Positions 35,161 to 43,220 of a stretch of DNA of 64,000 nt are shown here, in pieces (the first letter of the stretch is position 1; each line of letters starts with the position of its first letter). The DNA is from Pedobacter schmidteae (lineage in GTDB: Bacteria > Bacteroidota > Bacteroidia > Sphingobacteriales > Sphingobacteriaceae), in the NCBI RefSeq assembly GCF_900564155.1, contig NZ_LS999839.1:4151097-4215096 (forward strand), given 5' to 3'. The notes under the pieces were generated by a model. It had not been told where the DNA came from and made no database searches. It saw nothing but the letters and a program-made list of their open reading frames with translations. A program made the translations under genes and the position numbers.

Positions 35161-35644
35161 ATTTAATTCTGCTAAAAAACTTCGACACATCCCTTTCATC
35201 GCAGGAATAGAACTCCAGTTTTTTGTCTTTTCCATATAGATACAGCGAGGGATATTGTTTAGGATGAAACATCGGGATAAAAACATGGTCCTTATCCTGT
35301 AATATGGTCACATTTTTCATGGTCTTCAACAGTTTGCCAAAGTTGTCCATGAAGTAATTGATAGAACGCATTTCGTCCTGAGAAATCAGGTAAAAGTTGA
35401 CATTGTTTAGCTCTTTACTTCTTTTGGATATATTTCGCGCCACTTTTTGGCAGTGTTCGCAGGTGGCATCAAACAGCATAATAAGCGATTTGGTGCCTTT
35501 TGGTATCTGGTCGGTAGAGAAGTTAGTACCGTTTGTTTTGTAAAATATGGCTTTAGGCATGTCTAGTCCAACTTGTGGGCTTTGCTGAGCCATAACTGTA
35601 ACCGAAAATGTGGTTAGAAACAGGGCAAATAATAGTGTTTTCAT
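35159..35644 (-). CDS. periplasmic thioredoxin-like protein
   Basis: A 161-residue protein with a signal peptide (1-19, cut after VMA) and a thioredoxin fold with redox motif C62-E-H-C65 (DATCEHCQKVARNI). A cis-Pro position occurs in KQYPSLYLYG near residue 135. A TlpA/ResA-type disulfide reductase or a thiol-protecting role is likely; the partner is not known. Encoded just downstream of the sensor kinase gene, in the same direction but 53 nt after a separate start, so linkage to the two-component system is uncertain. Confidence 0.82.
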   Translation of the reverse strand: MKTLLFALFLTTFSVTVMAQQSPQVGLDMPKAIFYKTNGTNFSTDQIPKGTKSLIMLFDATCEHCQKVARNISKRSKELNNVNFYLISQDEMRSINYFMDNFGKLLKTMKNVTILQDKDHVFIPMFHPKQYPSLYLYGKDKKLEFYSCDERDVSKFFSRIK

Positions 35645-35697
35645 ACTTTTAAGGATAGCTGGCTAAATTTAGTGATTACTGTCATTTAAAAAATATT

Positions 35698-37038
35698 TTA
35701 GAGATTTTTATTGCCGGATGCGTTTGCTGTTGCTGGGAAAATAAGGGTAAACGTACTGCCCTTATTGATTTCAGAACTGACCTTAATATCTATACCATGA
35801 TATTGACATATGCTTTTTACAATAGAAAGGCCAAGTCCATGCCCCACGTTTTCGCTCAGATTGGCTTTTCTGAAACGATCAAAAATAAAAGGTTGATCTT
35901 CTTTTGCAATGCCAATACCTGTATCTGCAATAACAATCTGGTATCCTGTTTTGCCTGAATGGTCGGTAATGCTAATACTTCCTTTATCGACATTGTATTT
36001 AATGGCGTTGTTGATGAGGTTATAAAACAACTGAAACAGCAGATCGCGATTTACGTGTTTTAAAGTCATATTGCTGGTCAGGCTAACTGAAATATGGAGT
36101 TCCTTTTCTTCCAGTCGATGGGTGATTTCTTCAATCACTTCGTTGATTAGTTCCGCCGGATTGGCCTGATTGGCTTTGGCAAACTGTTCATTTTCTATCC
36201 TCGAGATGAGCAACAGGGCATTTGAGATTTTCTTTAACCGGTTTAGGGTTTTCATCATCTCCACAATTTTTAGTACTACAGCATCACTCAGTTGTTCATC
36301 GCCAATCAGATTCTCCATTTTATTTTGTAGAATGCCGATAGGGGTCATCAACTCATGCGAAGCATTTGCTGTAAACTCACGTTCCTTTTCAAAAGCTTCA
36401 TTAATCTGTTCCATCAGTCGAATCAGCGATTCATCAAGATATTTAAAGTCGTATGTGCCGGTTGCTACAGGTACAGGCTGGTCTTTAAAAGGAAACTTCC
36501 GATTGATCAGCTTCGATTTGATGATTTTTCCGAGTGGCCTGATCAGCATACGGGTAAAGAGCAGGTCGAACAGCAAGCTCACAGCGATCAATCCCATCAA
36601 TGCATACAAAGCGATGCGTTGCAGGGGCTTATTGTATTGGTTAATGCTTGATATTGTTTTGCCGATCTCCAGCAGATAAGCTTTGTTTTGAAAATTAAAG
36701 GTGTGCATCAAAATCCGGTAGGTCAGGGTATCCTGTTCTACCACACGTTGTGCGGTTTTTATCGTATCCAACGATAGCCCTTTTGCCGCGGGTTCCAGGG
36801 CAATATATTCTTCTTTTAGCATCGTGTAGCTTCCATAGCTGTCATCACCCTGAAGGTAATGGTTGATGCCATTTTTTTGCACCACACTGATCACCTTGTC
36901 CTGCTGCCGTCGCAAGGAGTAATTGGTATATTGTTGGACAATGCCGTCTACCAGAAAAGGCAGGGAGATGATAAATAACAATACCACGGCCAGCTTAGAA
37001 CCGGTAATAAAAAGAATAAGTTTGGAGGATAGCTTCAC
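35698..37038 (-). CDS. sensor histidine kinase
   Basis: A 446-residue inner-membrane kinase. Two membrane helices (about 8-30 and 143-163) enclose a ~110-residue periplasmic sensor domain with no cysteines. The phosphoacceptor is H228 in ASHELMTPIG, followed by the ATPase domain with N box (YNLINNAIKYN), G1 (DTGIGIAKED) and G2 (GHGLGLSIVKS). It starts 1 nt after the response regulator stop and forms a pair with it, and the small exported Lys/Glu-rich protein is encoded upstream in the same unit. The ligand is unknown; the neighbours suggest envelope sensing. Confidence 0.93.
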   Translation of the reverse strand: MKLSSKLILFITGSKLAVVLLFIISLPFLVDGIVQQYTNYSLRRQQDKVISVVQKNGINHYLQGDDSYGSYTMLKEEYIALEPAAKGLSLDTIKTAQRVVEQDTLTYRILMHTFNFQNKAYLLEIGKTISSINQYNKPLQRIALYALMGLIAVSLLFDLLFTRMLIRPLGKIIKSKLINRKFPFKDQPVPVATGTYDFKYLDESLIRLMEQINEAFEKEREFTANASHELMTPIGILQNKMENLIGDEQLSDAVVLKIVEMMKTLNRLKKISNALLLISRIENEQFAKANQANPAELINEVIEEITHRLEEKELHISVSLTSNMTLKHVNRDLLFQLFYNLINNAIKYNVDKGSISITDHSGKTGYQIVIADTGIGIAKEDQPFIFDRFRKANLSENVGHGLGLSIVKSICQYHGIDIKVSSEINKGSTFTLIFPATANASGNKNL

Positions 37039-37039
37039 G

Positions 37040-37714
37040 TTATTTCTTTATTCTGTAACCCACACCACGTACCGTTTCTAAAAAATCGGCAGGTGCCCAG
37101 GCATTCAATTTTTTCCTGATATTTTTTATGTGCGCGTCAATGTAATTGGAATCATAATCATCGTCGGCAAAAGTGCCCCATATATGCTCGCTAAGCTGCA
37201 TGCGCGTTAATACCCGGTTGCTGTGTAAAAAAAGATAACTGAGCAGGTCAAACTCCTTGCGCGACAGTTCAATTTGGTTTTCATTAAAAAACACAAAACG
37301 CTTTTGCAGGTCGAGCTTAAAATCACCCAGGGGCAACAACTCTTCCTTTACATTAAACTTACGACGGGCAATCGCCTGCATGCGGGATTGAAGTTCGAGG
37401 AGTGAGAAAGGCTTTGGTAAGTAGTCATCGGCCCCCAGGTCGAGCCCCGCAATGCGGTCTTCCAGGTTTCCCCTTGCTGTAAGGATGATATAGGCAGCAT
37501 CAGGATTATATTTTTTTGCCTGAGGCAATAAGGTTAGCCCATCTCCGTCGGGTAAACCCAGGTCCAGCAAGATGAAATCGTAGCTGTTCATCTCCATTTT
37601 CTCCAGTCCGCTCTTGATATTATGTGCCAGATCGCATATATAAAATGCCTTTTTCAGGAAATCTTCCATTTCATAGGCCAGGGTTTTTTCATCTTCAACA
37701 ATCAGAACTTTCAT
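37040..37714 (-). CDS. OmpR-family response regulator
   Basis: A 224-residue regulator with a receiver domain (acidic pocket E7-D8, phosphorylated D51 in LLDLGLPDGDG, K near 101 in YLPKPFS) and a C-terminal winged helix (RKEFDLLSYLFLHSNRVLTRMQLSEHIWG...YIDAHIKNIRKKL). OmpR-type regulators often bind pairs of ~11-bp direct repeats; exactly such repeats lie in the divergent intergenic region at 38108-38176. It is co-transcribed with the kinase downstream and the small exported protein upstream (13-nt gap). Confidence 0.95.
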   Translation of the reverse strand: MKVLIVEDEKTLAYEMEDFLKKAFYICDLAHNIKSGLEKMEMNSYDFILLDLGLPDGDGLTLLPQAKKYNPDAAYIILTARGNLEDRIAGLDLGADDYLPKPFSLLELQSRMQAIARRKFNVKEELLPLGDFKLDLQKRFVFFNENQIELSRKEFDLLSYLFLHSNRVLTRMQLSEHIWGTFADDDYDSNYIDAHIKNIRKKLNAWAPADFLETVRGVGYRIKK

Positions 37715-37727
37715 GCGGGTAAAGGGC

Positions 37728-37994
37728 TTAATTTCTTCGTCTGTTGTCTTGCTGAGGACGTTCTTTTTTGTCGGGCTTCACTTCACCTGGTTTCTCTTGC
37801 CGGCGTGACTGTGGTACTTCTTTTACTTCAGGTTTTTTGCTTTCTTTTTCACGTTCCTGTTTCTTACCTCTTTTATCCTGATAAAAACCAGCAAGATTAG
37901 ATAAAGTGGCGGTACTACCGGCAAAGGCGCCAAAGGGCATTGCTATTAAAAGCAAGCCGGCAACAAGGGATCGGAATGGTGAATTTATGCTCAT
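37728..37994 (-). CDS. small exported Lys/Glu/Arg-rich protein
   Basis: An 88-residue protein I do not recognise. Residues 1-25 form a signal peptide or membrane anchor (SLVAGLLLIAMPFGAFAGS); the remaining ~60 residues are a low-complexity, highly charged tail rich in Lys, Glu, Arg, Pro and Gln with almost no hydrophobic residues, so it is probably disordered in the periplasm. It is the first gene of the unit that continues with the response regulator and kinase, which suggests a role as an accessory or target of that two-component system, as small periplasmic proteins often are. Confidence 0.6.
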   Translation of the reverse strand: MSINSPFRSLVAGLLLIAMPFGAFAGSTATLSNLAGFYQDKRGKKQEREKESKKPEVKEVPQSRRQEKPGEVKPDKKERPQQDNRRRN

Positions 37995-38107
37995 GATGTA
38001 AATATATGGAAAGTTTGCCTCCGTAGAGGCAAACTAACGCACCCTATTAAAAACACAACGTGTTTTTTACAATCTGCGCCACACAGATGTAATACAAATC
38101 TGAGCAG

Positions 38108-38176
38108 CGAACATGAAATTCAGATGAAAAAAAAATAAAAAAATAATCCTAAAATTTCATGTTCATTTCATGTTCG
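38108..38176. promoter_or_regulatory. double pair of 11-bp repeats, probable operator of the two-component system
   Basis: On the plus strand, TTTCATGTTCA (38155-38165) is followed at once by TTTCATGTTCG (38166-38176). On the minus strand, TTTCATCTGAA then TTTCATGTTCG occupy 38129-38108. The two 22-bp pairs face each other across 25 nt of A-rich DNA and match at 19 of 22 positions. Tandem 11-bp repeats are the usual target form of OmpR-type regulators. The site lies between the two-component unit and the divergent exported protein gene. Confidence 0.6.
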
Positions 38177-38229
38177 GTGTGCAGATTTGACTTAACAACA
38201 CACAAATGAAACATTAAATATTAAAGGCT

Positions 38230-38844
38230 ATGAAAAGGTTAATTTTATTAGGCATACTTGGAGTGATAGGATGGATGCCATTCCAGGCAAAGGCGCAGTT
38301 GAGTATAAACGTGAATATTGGTTCGCAGCCTTTATGGGGTCCGGTAGGATATGATTATGTAGATTATTATTACTTGCCAGATATGGAATGTTATTACCAT
38401 GTACCGGCACGACAGTTCATTTATTTAGAAGGCAGCAGATGGAGATTCTCTGCTTCGCTACCATCAAGATACAGAGGGTATAACCTGGATAACTGTTACA
38501 AAGTGGTGGTCAACTCCAGAGATCCTTACAGATATTTTGACAGAGACCGGGTAGCTTATGCCAGGTACAGAGGGATGAGAAACCAACAGGTGATCAGATA
38601 TAGCAACGACTCCAGGTATTATGTAATTAAAGGTCATTCGCATTATGGACGACCAGACAGACGTGACTATCACAGAGATCATGACAGATGGGATAATGAT
38701 CGTGGACACGGCGGTAGAGATTACGATCGTGGAGATCATAGAGATCGCGGAGAGCGTAGCGACTGGAACAAAGGAAGAGGCCGTGGTGGCGACAGAGGCG
38801 ATCACGGTGGACATGGCCGAGGTCATGGCCGGGAAAGAGGTTAA
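38230..38844 (+). CDS. exported protein with Arg/Asp/His/Gly-rich tail
   Basis: A 204-residue protein with signal peptide (1-22, cut after AKA). The first ~125 mature residues are rich in Tyr and Arg with an ordered pattern (SINVNIGSQPLWGPVGYDYVDYYYLPDMECYYHVPARQFIYLEGSRWRF) that recurs in uncharacterised Bacteroidota envelope proteins. The last ~65 residues are a low-complexity tail of Arg, Asp, His and Gly, probably disordered and a possible metal or polyanion binder. It is divergent from the two-component unit and sits 53 nt downstream of the double 11-bp repeats, so it is a likely regulated target. Function unknown. Confidence 0.7.
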   Translation: MKRLILLGILGVIGWMPFQAKAQLSINVNIGSQPLWGPVGYDYVDYYYLPDMECYYHVPARQFIYLEGSRWRFSASLPSRYRGYNLDNCYKVVVNSRDPYRYFDRDRVAYARYRGMRNQQVIRYSNDSRYYVIKGHSHYGRPDRRDYHRDHDRWDNDRGHGGRDYDRGDHRDRGERSDWNKGRGRGGDRGDHGGHGRGHGRERG

Positions 38845-38861
38845 TAAACACACAACAAACC

Positions 38862-38896
38862 AAAAAGGGTGCTACTGTATGTATGCACCCTTTTTT
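38862..38896 (+). terminator. intrinsic terminator after the Arg/Asp/His-rich protein
   Basis: AAAAAGGGTGC and GCACCCTTTTT form an 11-bp stem with a 12-nt loop, ending in a run of six T. The A-run on the left makes it usable for the converging DUF4397 gene as well. Confidence 0.85.
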
Positions 38897-38920
38897 CGTC
38901 TATAATGATTGGTAAAGATT

Positions 38921-39637
38921 CTATTGGTTGGTAATTACCCTGCCACCAAAAGGTTGTTCTGTGCCGCCAGGTGTAAGTAAACCTGTTGCAATAACGGTAT
39001 ATGATTTGCCGGCTTTTAGTTCAATACTGGCCAGCTCGCTAAGTGTATTACCGTTTGTTTTATCTTTAAGGGCAAATACATAAGCTTTAGGCTCTATTTC
39101 GATAAAAGCACTGCTGGCTTTATAAGCTTTATCTGTTATGATAGCCTCGCCGTCTTTTACAGCAAGGTTAAGCGTAGGTGCGGTTGGTGACAGATTGATG
39201 AACCTTACAAAAGCCTTAGCTGATGTTACGCTCCCTAATTCATCTTTAATTTTAAGGTAGTCGAGGTTAGCACCTGAGCCAATTAAAAACAGAGAGCTTA
39301 CGGTATTGGCCTCCAGCGTAATGTCTTTGCTGATCAGGCTTTCAGTACTGCTGGCAGTGGTAAATTTAACATTATGGGTGCCAGGTAATGCCTGCATATA
39401 ACCTGTTGTACCGCCAAAAGACACTGCGCCACCGGTATTGATTTTGTTTTGATCTACATAAATATTGAAGGTACCGGTAGTTGGGGCGGCGTTGGTGATG
39501 TTAATAAAAGCGAATTCCTGCACCGGTGTATTGTCTTTTGAACAGGATTGGATCAGTAATGCGCTGCCGGATAAAATGGCTAATGCGGCGATTTTAAAAT
39601 TTCTGGTAATGGTGGTGTTAAAAAAGTTCATGTTCAT
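38921..39637 (-). CDS. DUF4397-domain lipoprotein
   Basis: A 238-residue exported lipoprotein (signal peptide ending in LIQSC, lipidated C32). The mature part holds one or two DUF4397 beta-sandwich units, with FAFINITNAAPTTGTFNIYVD (about 42-62) and VRFINLSPTAPTLNLAV (about 143-159) as the repeated strand pair. DUF4397 proteins are surface or periplasmic lipoproteins of unknown role. It converges on the Arg/Asp/His-rich protein gene and shares its terminator. Confidence 0.85.
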   Translation of the reverse strand: MNMNFFNTTITRNFKIAALAILSGSALLIQSCSKDNTPVQEFAFINITNAAPTTGTFNIYVDQNKINTGGAVSFGGTTGYMQALPGTHNVKFTTASSTESLISKDITLEANTVSSLFLIGSGANLDYLKIKDELGSVTSAKAFVRFINLSPTAPTLNLAVKDGEAIITDKAYKASSAFIEIEPKAYVFALKDKTNGNTLSELASIELKAGKSYTVIATGLLTPGGTEQPFGGRVITNQ

Positions 39638-39775
39638 ATTAATAAAGGTTTTGTGAAGGTAACGCTTATAGAGACGTAGAATGTCATGTTAACGCTACAA
39701 TAAAATTAAAAAAAATGTAGTTACATTAGGGCAGTTAAGTGTAATCGTCAACAGGACATTAAAAAAACACACGCT

Positions 39776-40225
39776 ATGAAGGTAATTATAGGTTCGGACC
39801 ATGCCGGCTTTTATTATAAAAATATATTGGTTGCCGCTTTGCAGCAACAAGGTTATGAAGTGATAGACTTGGGAACAAATACGGAAAATCCTACCGATTA
39901 TCCCGATCATGCTGCCGATGTTGCCCGGGCAATTATTGCCGGCCGGGGAGAAAAAGGAATATTGATTTGTGGAAGTGCTGTTGGTGTAAGTATTGCAGCC
40001 AATAAATTTAAGGGCATCAGGGCTGGTGTTTGCCATGATACTTATTCGGCACATCAGTCGGTAGAGCATGATGACGTAAATATCCTTTGCATGGGACAGC
40101 GGGTAATTGGCATTGAGCTGGCCAGGGATATCGCTTTTGCTTTTTTAAGCGCTGTTTTTTCCGCTGAGGAAAGGCATGTAAAAAGACTGGCCAAGATAAC
40201 CGCATTGGAAAATAAGGAACTTTGA
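39776..40225 (+). CDS. rpiB: ribose-5-phosphate isomerase B
   Basis: Interconverts ribose 5-phosphate and ribulose 5-phosphate in the pentose phosphate pathway (some relatives also act on allose 6-phosphate). At 149 residues it is the normal length. The start IIGSDHAGFYYKN holds the substrate-binding Asp-His pair, the catalytic Cys is C65 in ICGSAVGVSIAANK (the usual GTGIG loop reads GSAVG here), and the end region HDDVNILCMGQRVIG is typical. The cytochrome-c lipoprotein gene follows after 6 nt, so the two are probably co-transcribed, an unusual pairing. Confidence 0.93.
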   Translation: MKVIIGSDHAGFYYKNILVAALQQQGYEVIDLGTNTENPTDYPDHAADVARAIIAGRGEKGILICGSAVGVSIAANKFKGIRAGVCHDTYSAHQSVEHDDVNILCMGQRVIGIELARDIAFAFLSAVFSAEERHVKRLAKITALENKEL

Positions 40226-40231
40226 TTCTAG

Positions 40232-42517
40232 ATGAAGCTATACGTATACCTCTTTTTAGCCTGTATTGTTTTTACCCTTTACCAATGTCAAACTCATAAA
40301 AAAAGTATTGAGGTAGCCAAAGGCAGCATTCCTGATACCACCAATTCGCCTGTTATACCCGCCGGCGCAGCCATAAAGCTGATGAAGGTAGAGCCTGGAT
40401 TTGAAGTTAAACTGGTAGCCGAAGAACCCCTGGTTACGGCTCCCGTTGCGCTGACATTTGATGCCAAAGGTCGAATATGGGCGGTAGAAATGGTGGGGTA
40501 CATGCCCGATGTAAATGGCAAAGGAGAAGATAAACCCAATGGAAAAATCGTAATTCTGGAGGATAAGAATGGCGATGGGTTAATGGACAGCCGAAAGGTT
40601 TTTCTGGACTCGCTGGTGCTGCCGCGGGCTATTTGCCTGATTGATGGCGGCATACTGGTGGCAGAATCGCCAAACCTGTGGTATTACGAAATTAAAGACG
40701 ATAAGCCAGGGCGCAGAACATTGGTAGATGATAAATATGCCGATGAAGGCAATGTAGAGCATCAGCCAAATGGATTGTTAAGGGCTATGGACAACTGGAT
40801 TTATAATGCTAAATCAGCCAAACGCTATCGTAAAAAAGGGAATCAATGGTTGATAGAAAATACGCACTTCAGAGGGCAGTGGGGGATTAGTCAGGATGAT
40901 TATGGACGTTTGTATTACAACGACAACTCGACCAATCTGATGGGCGATTATTTTAGCCCTGGTTTTGGCGCTTCAAATCCCAATCAGCATAGCGTAGAGG
41001 GCTATTCTGAGCGGACAGTTAAAGACAATCGTGTTTATCCGGCCCGACCTACGCCGGGTGTAAACAGGGGATATATGGCAGGAGTGTTGGACGACAGTTT
41101 GCGCTTAAAGAATTTTACTGCGGCATGCGGACCGGTAATTTACCGGGGCGATCTGTTTGGCCCTGCATATCATTCTAATGCATTTGTTGCCGAACCTTCA
41201 GCCAATTTAATAAAAAGGGATATTTTGACCGAAAAAGGCTATGTGGTTACCGGCGAACAGGCGTACAAAGGCAGGGAATTTTTGGCGAGTATAGACGAAC
41301 GTTTCCGTCCGGTTAGCTTGTACAATGGTTTAGATGGAGCTTTATATATAGTTGATATGTATAGAGGTATCATTCAGCATAAAACCTATGTAACGCCTTA
41401 CCTCAGGGAGAAAATCCTGAGCAGAAAATTGACCGGACCTTTGGGGTGTGGCCGGATCTATAAAGTGGTTCCTAAAGGCAAAATAACAAGTACCGTAAAG
41501 ATGGGCACAGATGTAAAAAGTCTGGTCGCCTTACTTGGACATCCAAACGGGCAATTGCGAGATATGGCACAGCAGCTGTTAATTGATTTGAGGCAGAAAG
41601 AGGCGATACCCCTGCTGAGAGAAATTATGGAAGGTAAGGGGCCGTCATTACAGGTTATGCATGCCATGTGGACACTGGAAGGGCTTTCGGCATTGCGTAC
41701 CAACGATGTGCTGGCTTTACTTCAATCAGCCGATATGGTGATAAAAATACAGGCTTTAAGCGTGTTACCTGCTTTAATTAATGGCAGTTCGTATAAATAC
41801 TATAAGGAAGCACTGGTGCAGCTGATGAAGGAAAATAATGCTTCAATTGCCCCATATATTGCTTTTGTAGCCAGCTATTTAAAACCATTTGATGCCGGGG
41901 CTGCCGAGCGCCTGTTGATGGGCCTGGCAAAGGCATACCCCAATAACCGGTATGTTGCTGCAGCGGTGGTGAGCAACCTGGCTTATGATGAAGAACGTTT
42001 TGCCGTCGCGATTGCACAGTCCTTGCCAGATACCAATTTGGTGATCAATAAACAGCTCCAGTTGGTCATTAACAGTATCAGAAGCGCACAAAAGAACAAA
42101 GACCCGCAAATGATGACGCGTGAATTTCCTAAAGGTGCGGCTTTATTTGCCTCCAGTTGCCAGACTTGCCATGCTGCCGATGGCAATGGCATTAGTTCGC
42201 TGGCGCCGCCTTTAAATAAATCAGAATGGGTTAATGGGCATAAAGATAAGTTGATTTCTATTGTGTTATATGGCTTAACGGGGCCCGTAAAGGTAAATGG
42301 ACATGTATACGAGTCGCCCGAAATCTCGGCCGATATGCCGGGTATAGCGCATAGTGATGAAATATCTGACGATGATGTGGCGCAGGTACTGAGTTTTATC
42401 CGCGGATCATGGCAAAATAATTCGGGCAAGGTAACCATAGACGAAGTAGAAAGAGTGCGCAAAAAGTATAAAGGACGTGAAAAGGCTTTTACGATAGAAG
42501 AGCTAAACGGGAAATGA
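40232..42517 (+). CDS. PVC-type heme-binding lipoprotein: dehydrogenase-like propeller with HEAT repeats and cytochrome c
   Basis: A 761-residue exported lipoprotein (signal ending LYQC, lipidated C19). Residues ~45-420 form a propeller of the membrane-bound dehydrogenase/GSDH-like type (GFEVKLVAEEPLVTAPVALTFDAKGRIWAVE...), followed by HEAT-like helical repeats (~430-600) and a C-terminal cytochrome c domain with C643-x-x-C646-H647 (SCQTCHAADGNG). Such fusions are common in Planctomycetes-Verrucomicrobia and Bacteroidota that use algal or plant sugars, and are thought to oxidise sugars and pass electrons to the heme; the substrate is not known. It starts 6 nt after rpiB. Confidence 0.85.
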   Translation: MKLYVYLFLACIVFTLYQCQTHKKSIEVAKGSIPDTTNSPVIPAGAAIKLMKVEPGFEVKLVAEEPLVTAPVALTFDAKGRIWAVEMVGYMPDVNGKGEDKPNGKIVILEDKNGDGLMDSRKVFLDSLVLPRAICLIDGGILVAESPNLWYYEIKDDKPGRRTLVDDKYADEGNVEHQPNGLLRAMDNWIYNAKSAKRYRKKGNQWLIENTHFRGQWGISQDDYGRLYYNDNSTNLMGDYFSPGFGASNPNQHSVEGYSERTVKDNRVYPARPTPGVNRGYMAGVLDDSLRLKNFTAACGPVIYRGDLFGPAYHSNAFVAEPSANLIKRDILTEKGYVVTGEQAYKGREFLASIDERFRPVSLYNGLDGALYIVDMYRGIIQHKTYVTPYLREKILSRKLTGPLGCGRIYKVVPKGKITSTVKMGTDVKSLVALLGHPNGQLRDMAQQLLIDLRQKEAIPLLREIMEGKGPSLQVMHAMWTLEGLSALRTNDVLALLQSADMVIKIQALSVLPALINGSSYKYYKEALVQLMKENNASIAPYIAFVASYLKPFDAGAAERLLMGLAKAYPNNRYVAAAVVSNLAYDEERFAVAIAQSLPDTNLVINKQLQLVINSIRSAQKNKDPQMMTREFPKGAALFASSCQTCHAADGNGISSLAPPLNKSEWVNGHKDKLISIVLYGLTGPVKVNGHVYESPEISADMPGIAHSDEISDDDVAQVLSFIRGSWQNNSGKVTIDEVERVRKKYKGREKAFTIEELNGK

Positions 42518-42557
42518 TGTTTGATTGTGAATAATGTGTTGAAAAGCTGTTAAAAAC

Positions 42558-42586
42558 TTGTTAATAAATATAGTTAGATATATTTG
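42558..42586 (+). promoter_or_regulatory. strong-looking promoter of the candidate RNA
   Basis: TTG at 42558-42560 and TATATTTG at 42579-42586 (a perfect TAnnTTTG) are separated by 18 nt. The upstream 40 nt are AT-rich with repeated TTGTTAA/TGTTGAAAA-like runs, as in strong promoters of this phylum. Transcription would start near 42593. Confidence 0.5.
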
Positions 42587-42592
42587 CTTGAA

Positions 42593-42999
42593 GTAATAAT
42601 TCTCCGTATATTAGATCTATCAATTACGAAGTACTTTAACAGTCTGAAAGAAAGATTCCAAAAGGAAACACTGTACCTCCGGGTAGAAGATTCTGGAAAT
42701 TTCGAAGGAGCAGTAAGGATCGGATTCAAAGGCAACGGAGAAGAAGATTTAAAAATAACCGAAGTCGAAAGGCGGAAGGATATCAATTGCATCCGGAACA
42801 GACATTATATGTCGAATGAAATATTCTACGGAATAAATCAGGAGAGTAATTTAGACGGGGTTCAAAGTTTTCAGGAGCTAAGAATGCTACGAATTGTAAA
42901 GTAAAAAACGGATTGATGCTTTTCTTACGGCTACGGCTGCAAGAGGGGTGGAAACGGAGTACTTGAATCGAAAGAAGAAAGGCTCCGTTTTCTTTTTTA
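42593..42999 (+). ncRNA. candidate structured non-coding RNA, ~400 nt
   Basis: A promoter (42558-42586) and an intrinsic terminator (42952-42999) enclose ~400 nt without an ATG-started reading frame of any length. The strand is purine-rich. Local hairpins include TTCC/GGAA and TACC/GGTA, and TTCTCCGT at 42600-42607 is fully complementary to ACGGAGAA at 42735-42742, a possible long-range helix. It does not show the landmarks of RNase P RNA, tmRNA or SRP RNA that I would recognise. A reading frame starting with TTG inside the promoter box was rejected as coding. Function unknown. Confidence 0.4.
42952..42999 (+). terminator. intrinsic terminator of the candidate RNA
   Basis: AAACGGAG (42952-42959) pairs with CTCCGTTT (42983-42990), followed by TCTTTTTT. 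The loop is 23 nt. Confidence 0.65.
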
Positions 43000-43055
43000 T
43001 ACCTGTTTCCGGGCGGATATGGCCCGTTTCCCAGATCGGTTTGAAGAAAAAGATT

Positions 43056-43220
43056 ATGGTTGCAATGAGGCTTGTGGCAACTGCTGCTCTGCTATTGGTA
43101 TGTAGCTGCCTGTACCATAACAAAGCGACAGGAGGGGAAGAGACGAGTAAAACACTAAGAAAAGAGGTTGGTAAAACTGCTCCCGAAGAAAATACTTTTT
43201 TAGGTTTCCCAAAATGCTGA
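43056..43220 (+). CDS. very small lipoprotein
   Basis: A 54-residue protein with a basic start, a hydrophobic signal segment (ATAALLLVCSC) and a lipobox-like VCSC, giving a lipidated Cys at about 18. The mature ~37 residues are charged and end in FPKC. I do not recognise the family. The ATG at 43056 is preferred to an in-frame ATG at 42948, which lies inside the terminator of the candidate RNA. Its position 56 nt after that terminator could mean occasional read-through from the RNA promoter. Confidence 0.45.
   Translation: MVAMRLVATAALLLVCSCLYHNKATGGEETSKTLRKEVGKTAPEENTFLGFPKC

Noticed and set aside
42526..42534. DnaA-box-like TGTGAATAA as a replication origin signal
   Set aside because: A single near-match, with no cluster, no dnaA or other origin genes nearby; more likely part of the AT-rich upstream promoter region.
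42584..42904. 106-codon frame on the plus strand in the candidate RNA
   Set aside because: Its only start is a TTG inside the predicted -7 box, upstream of the transcription start; the composition is explained by purine richness.
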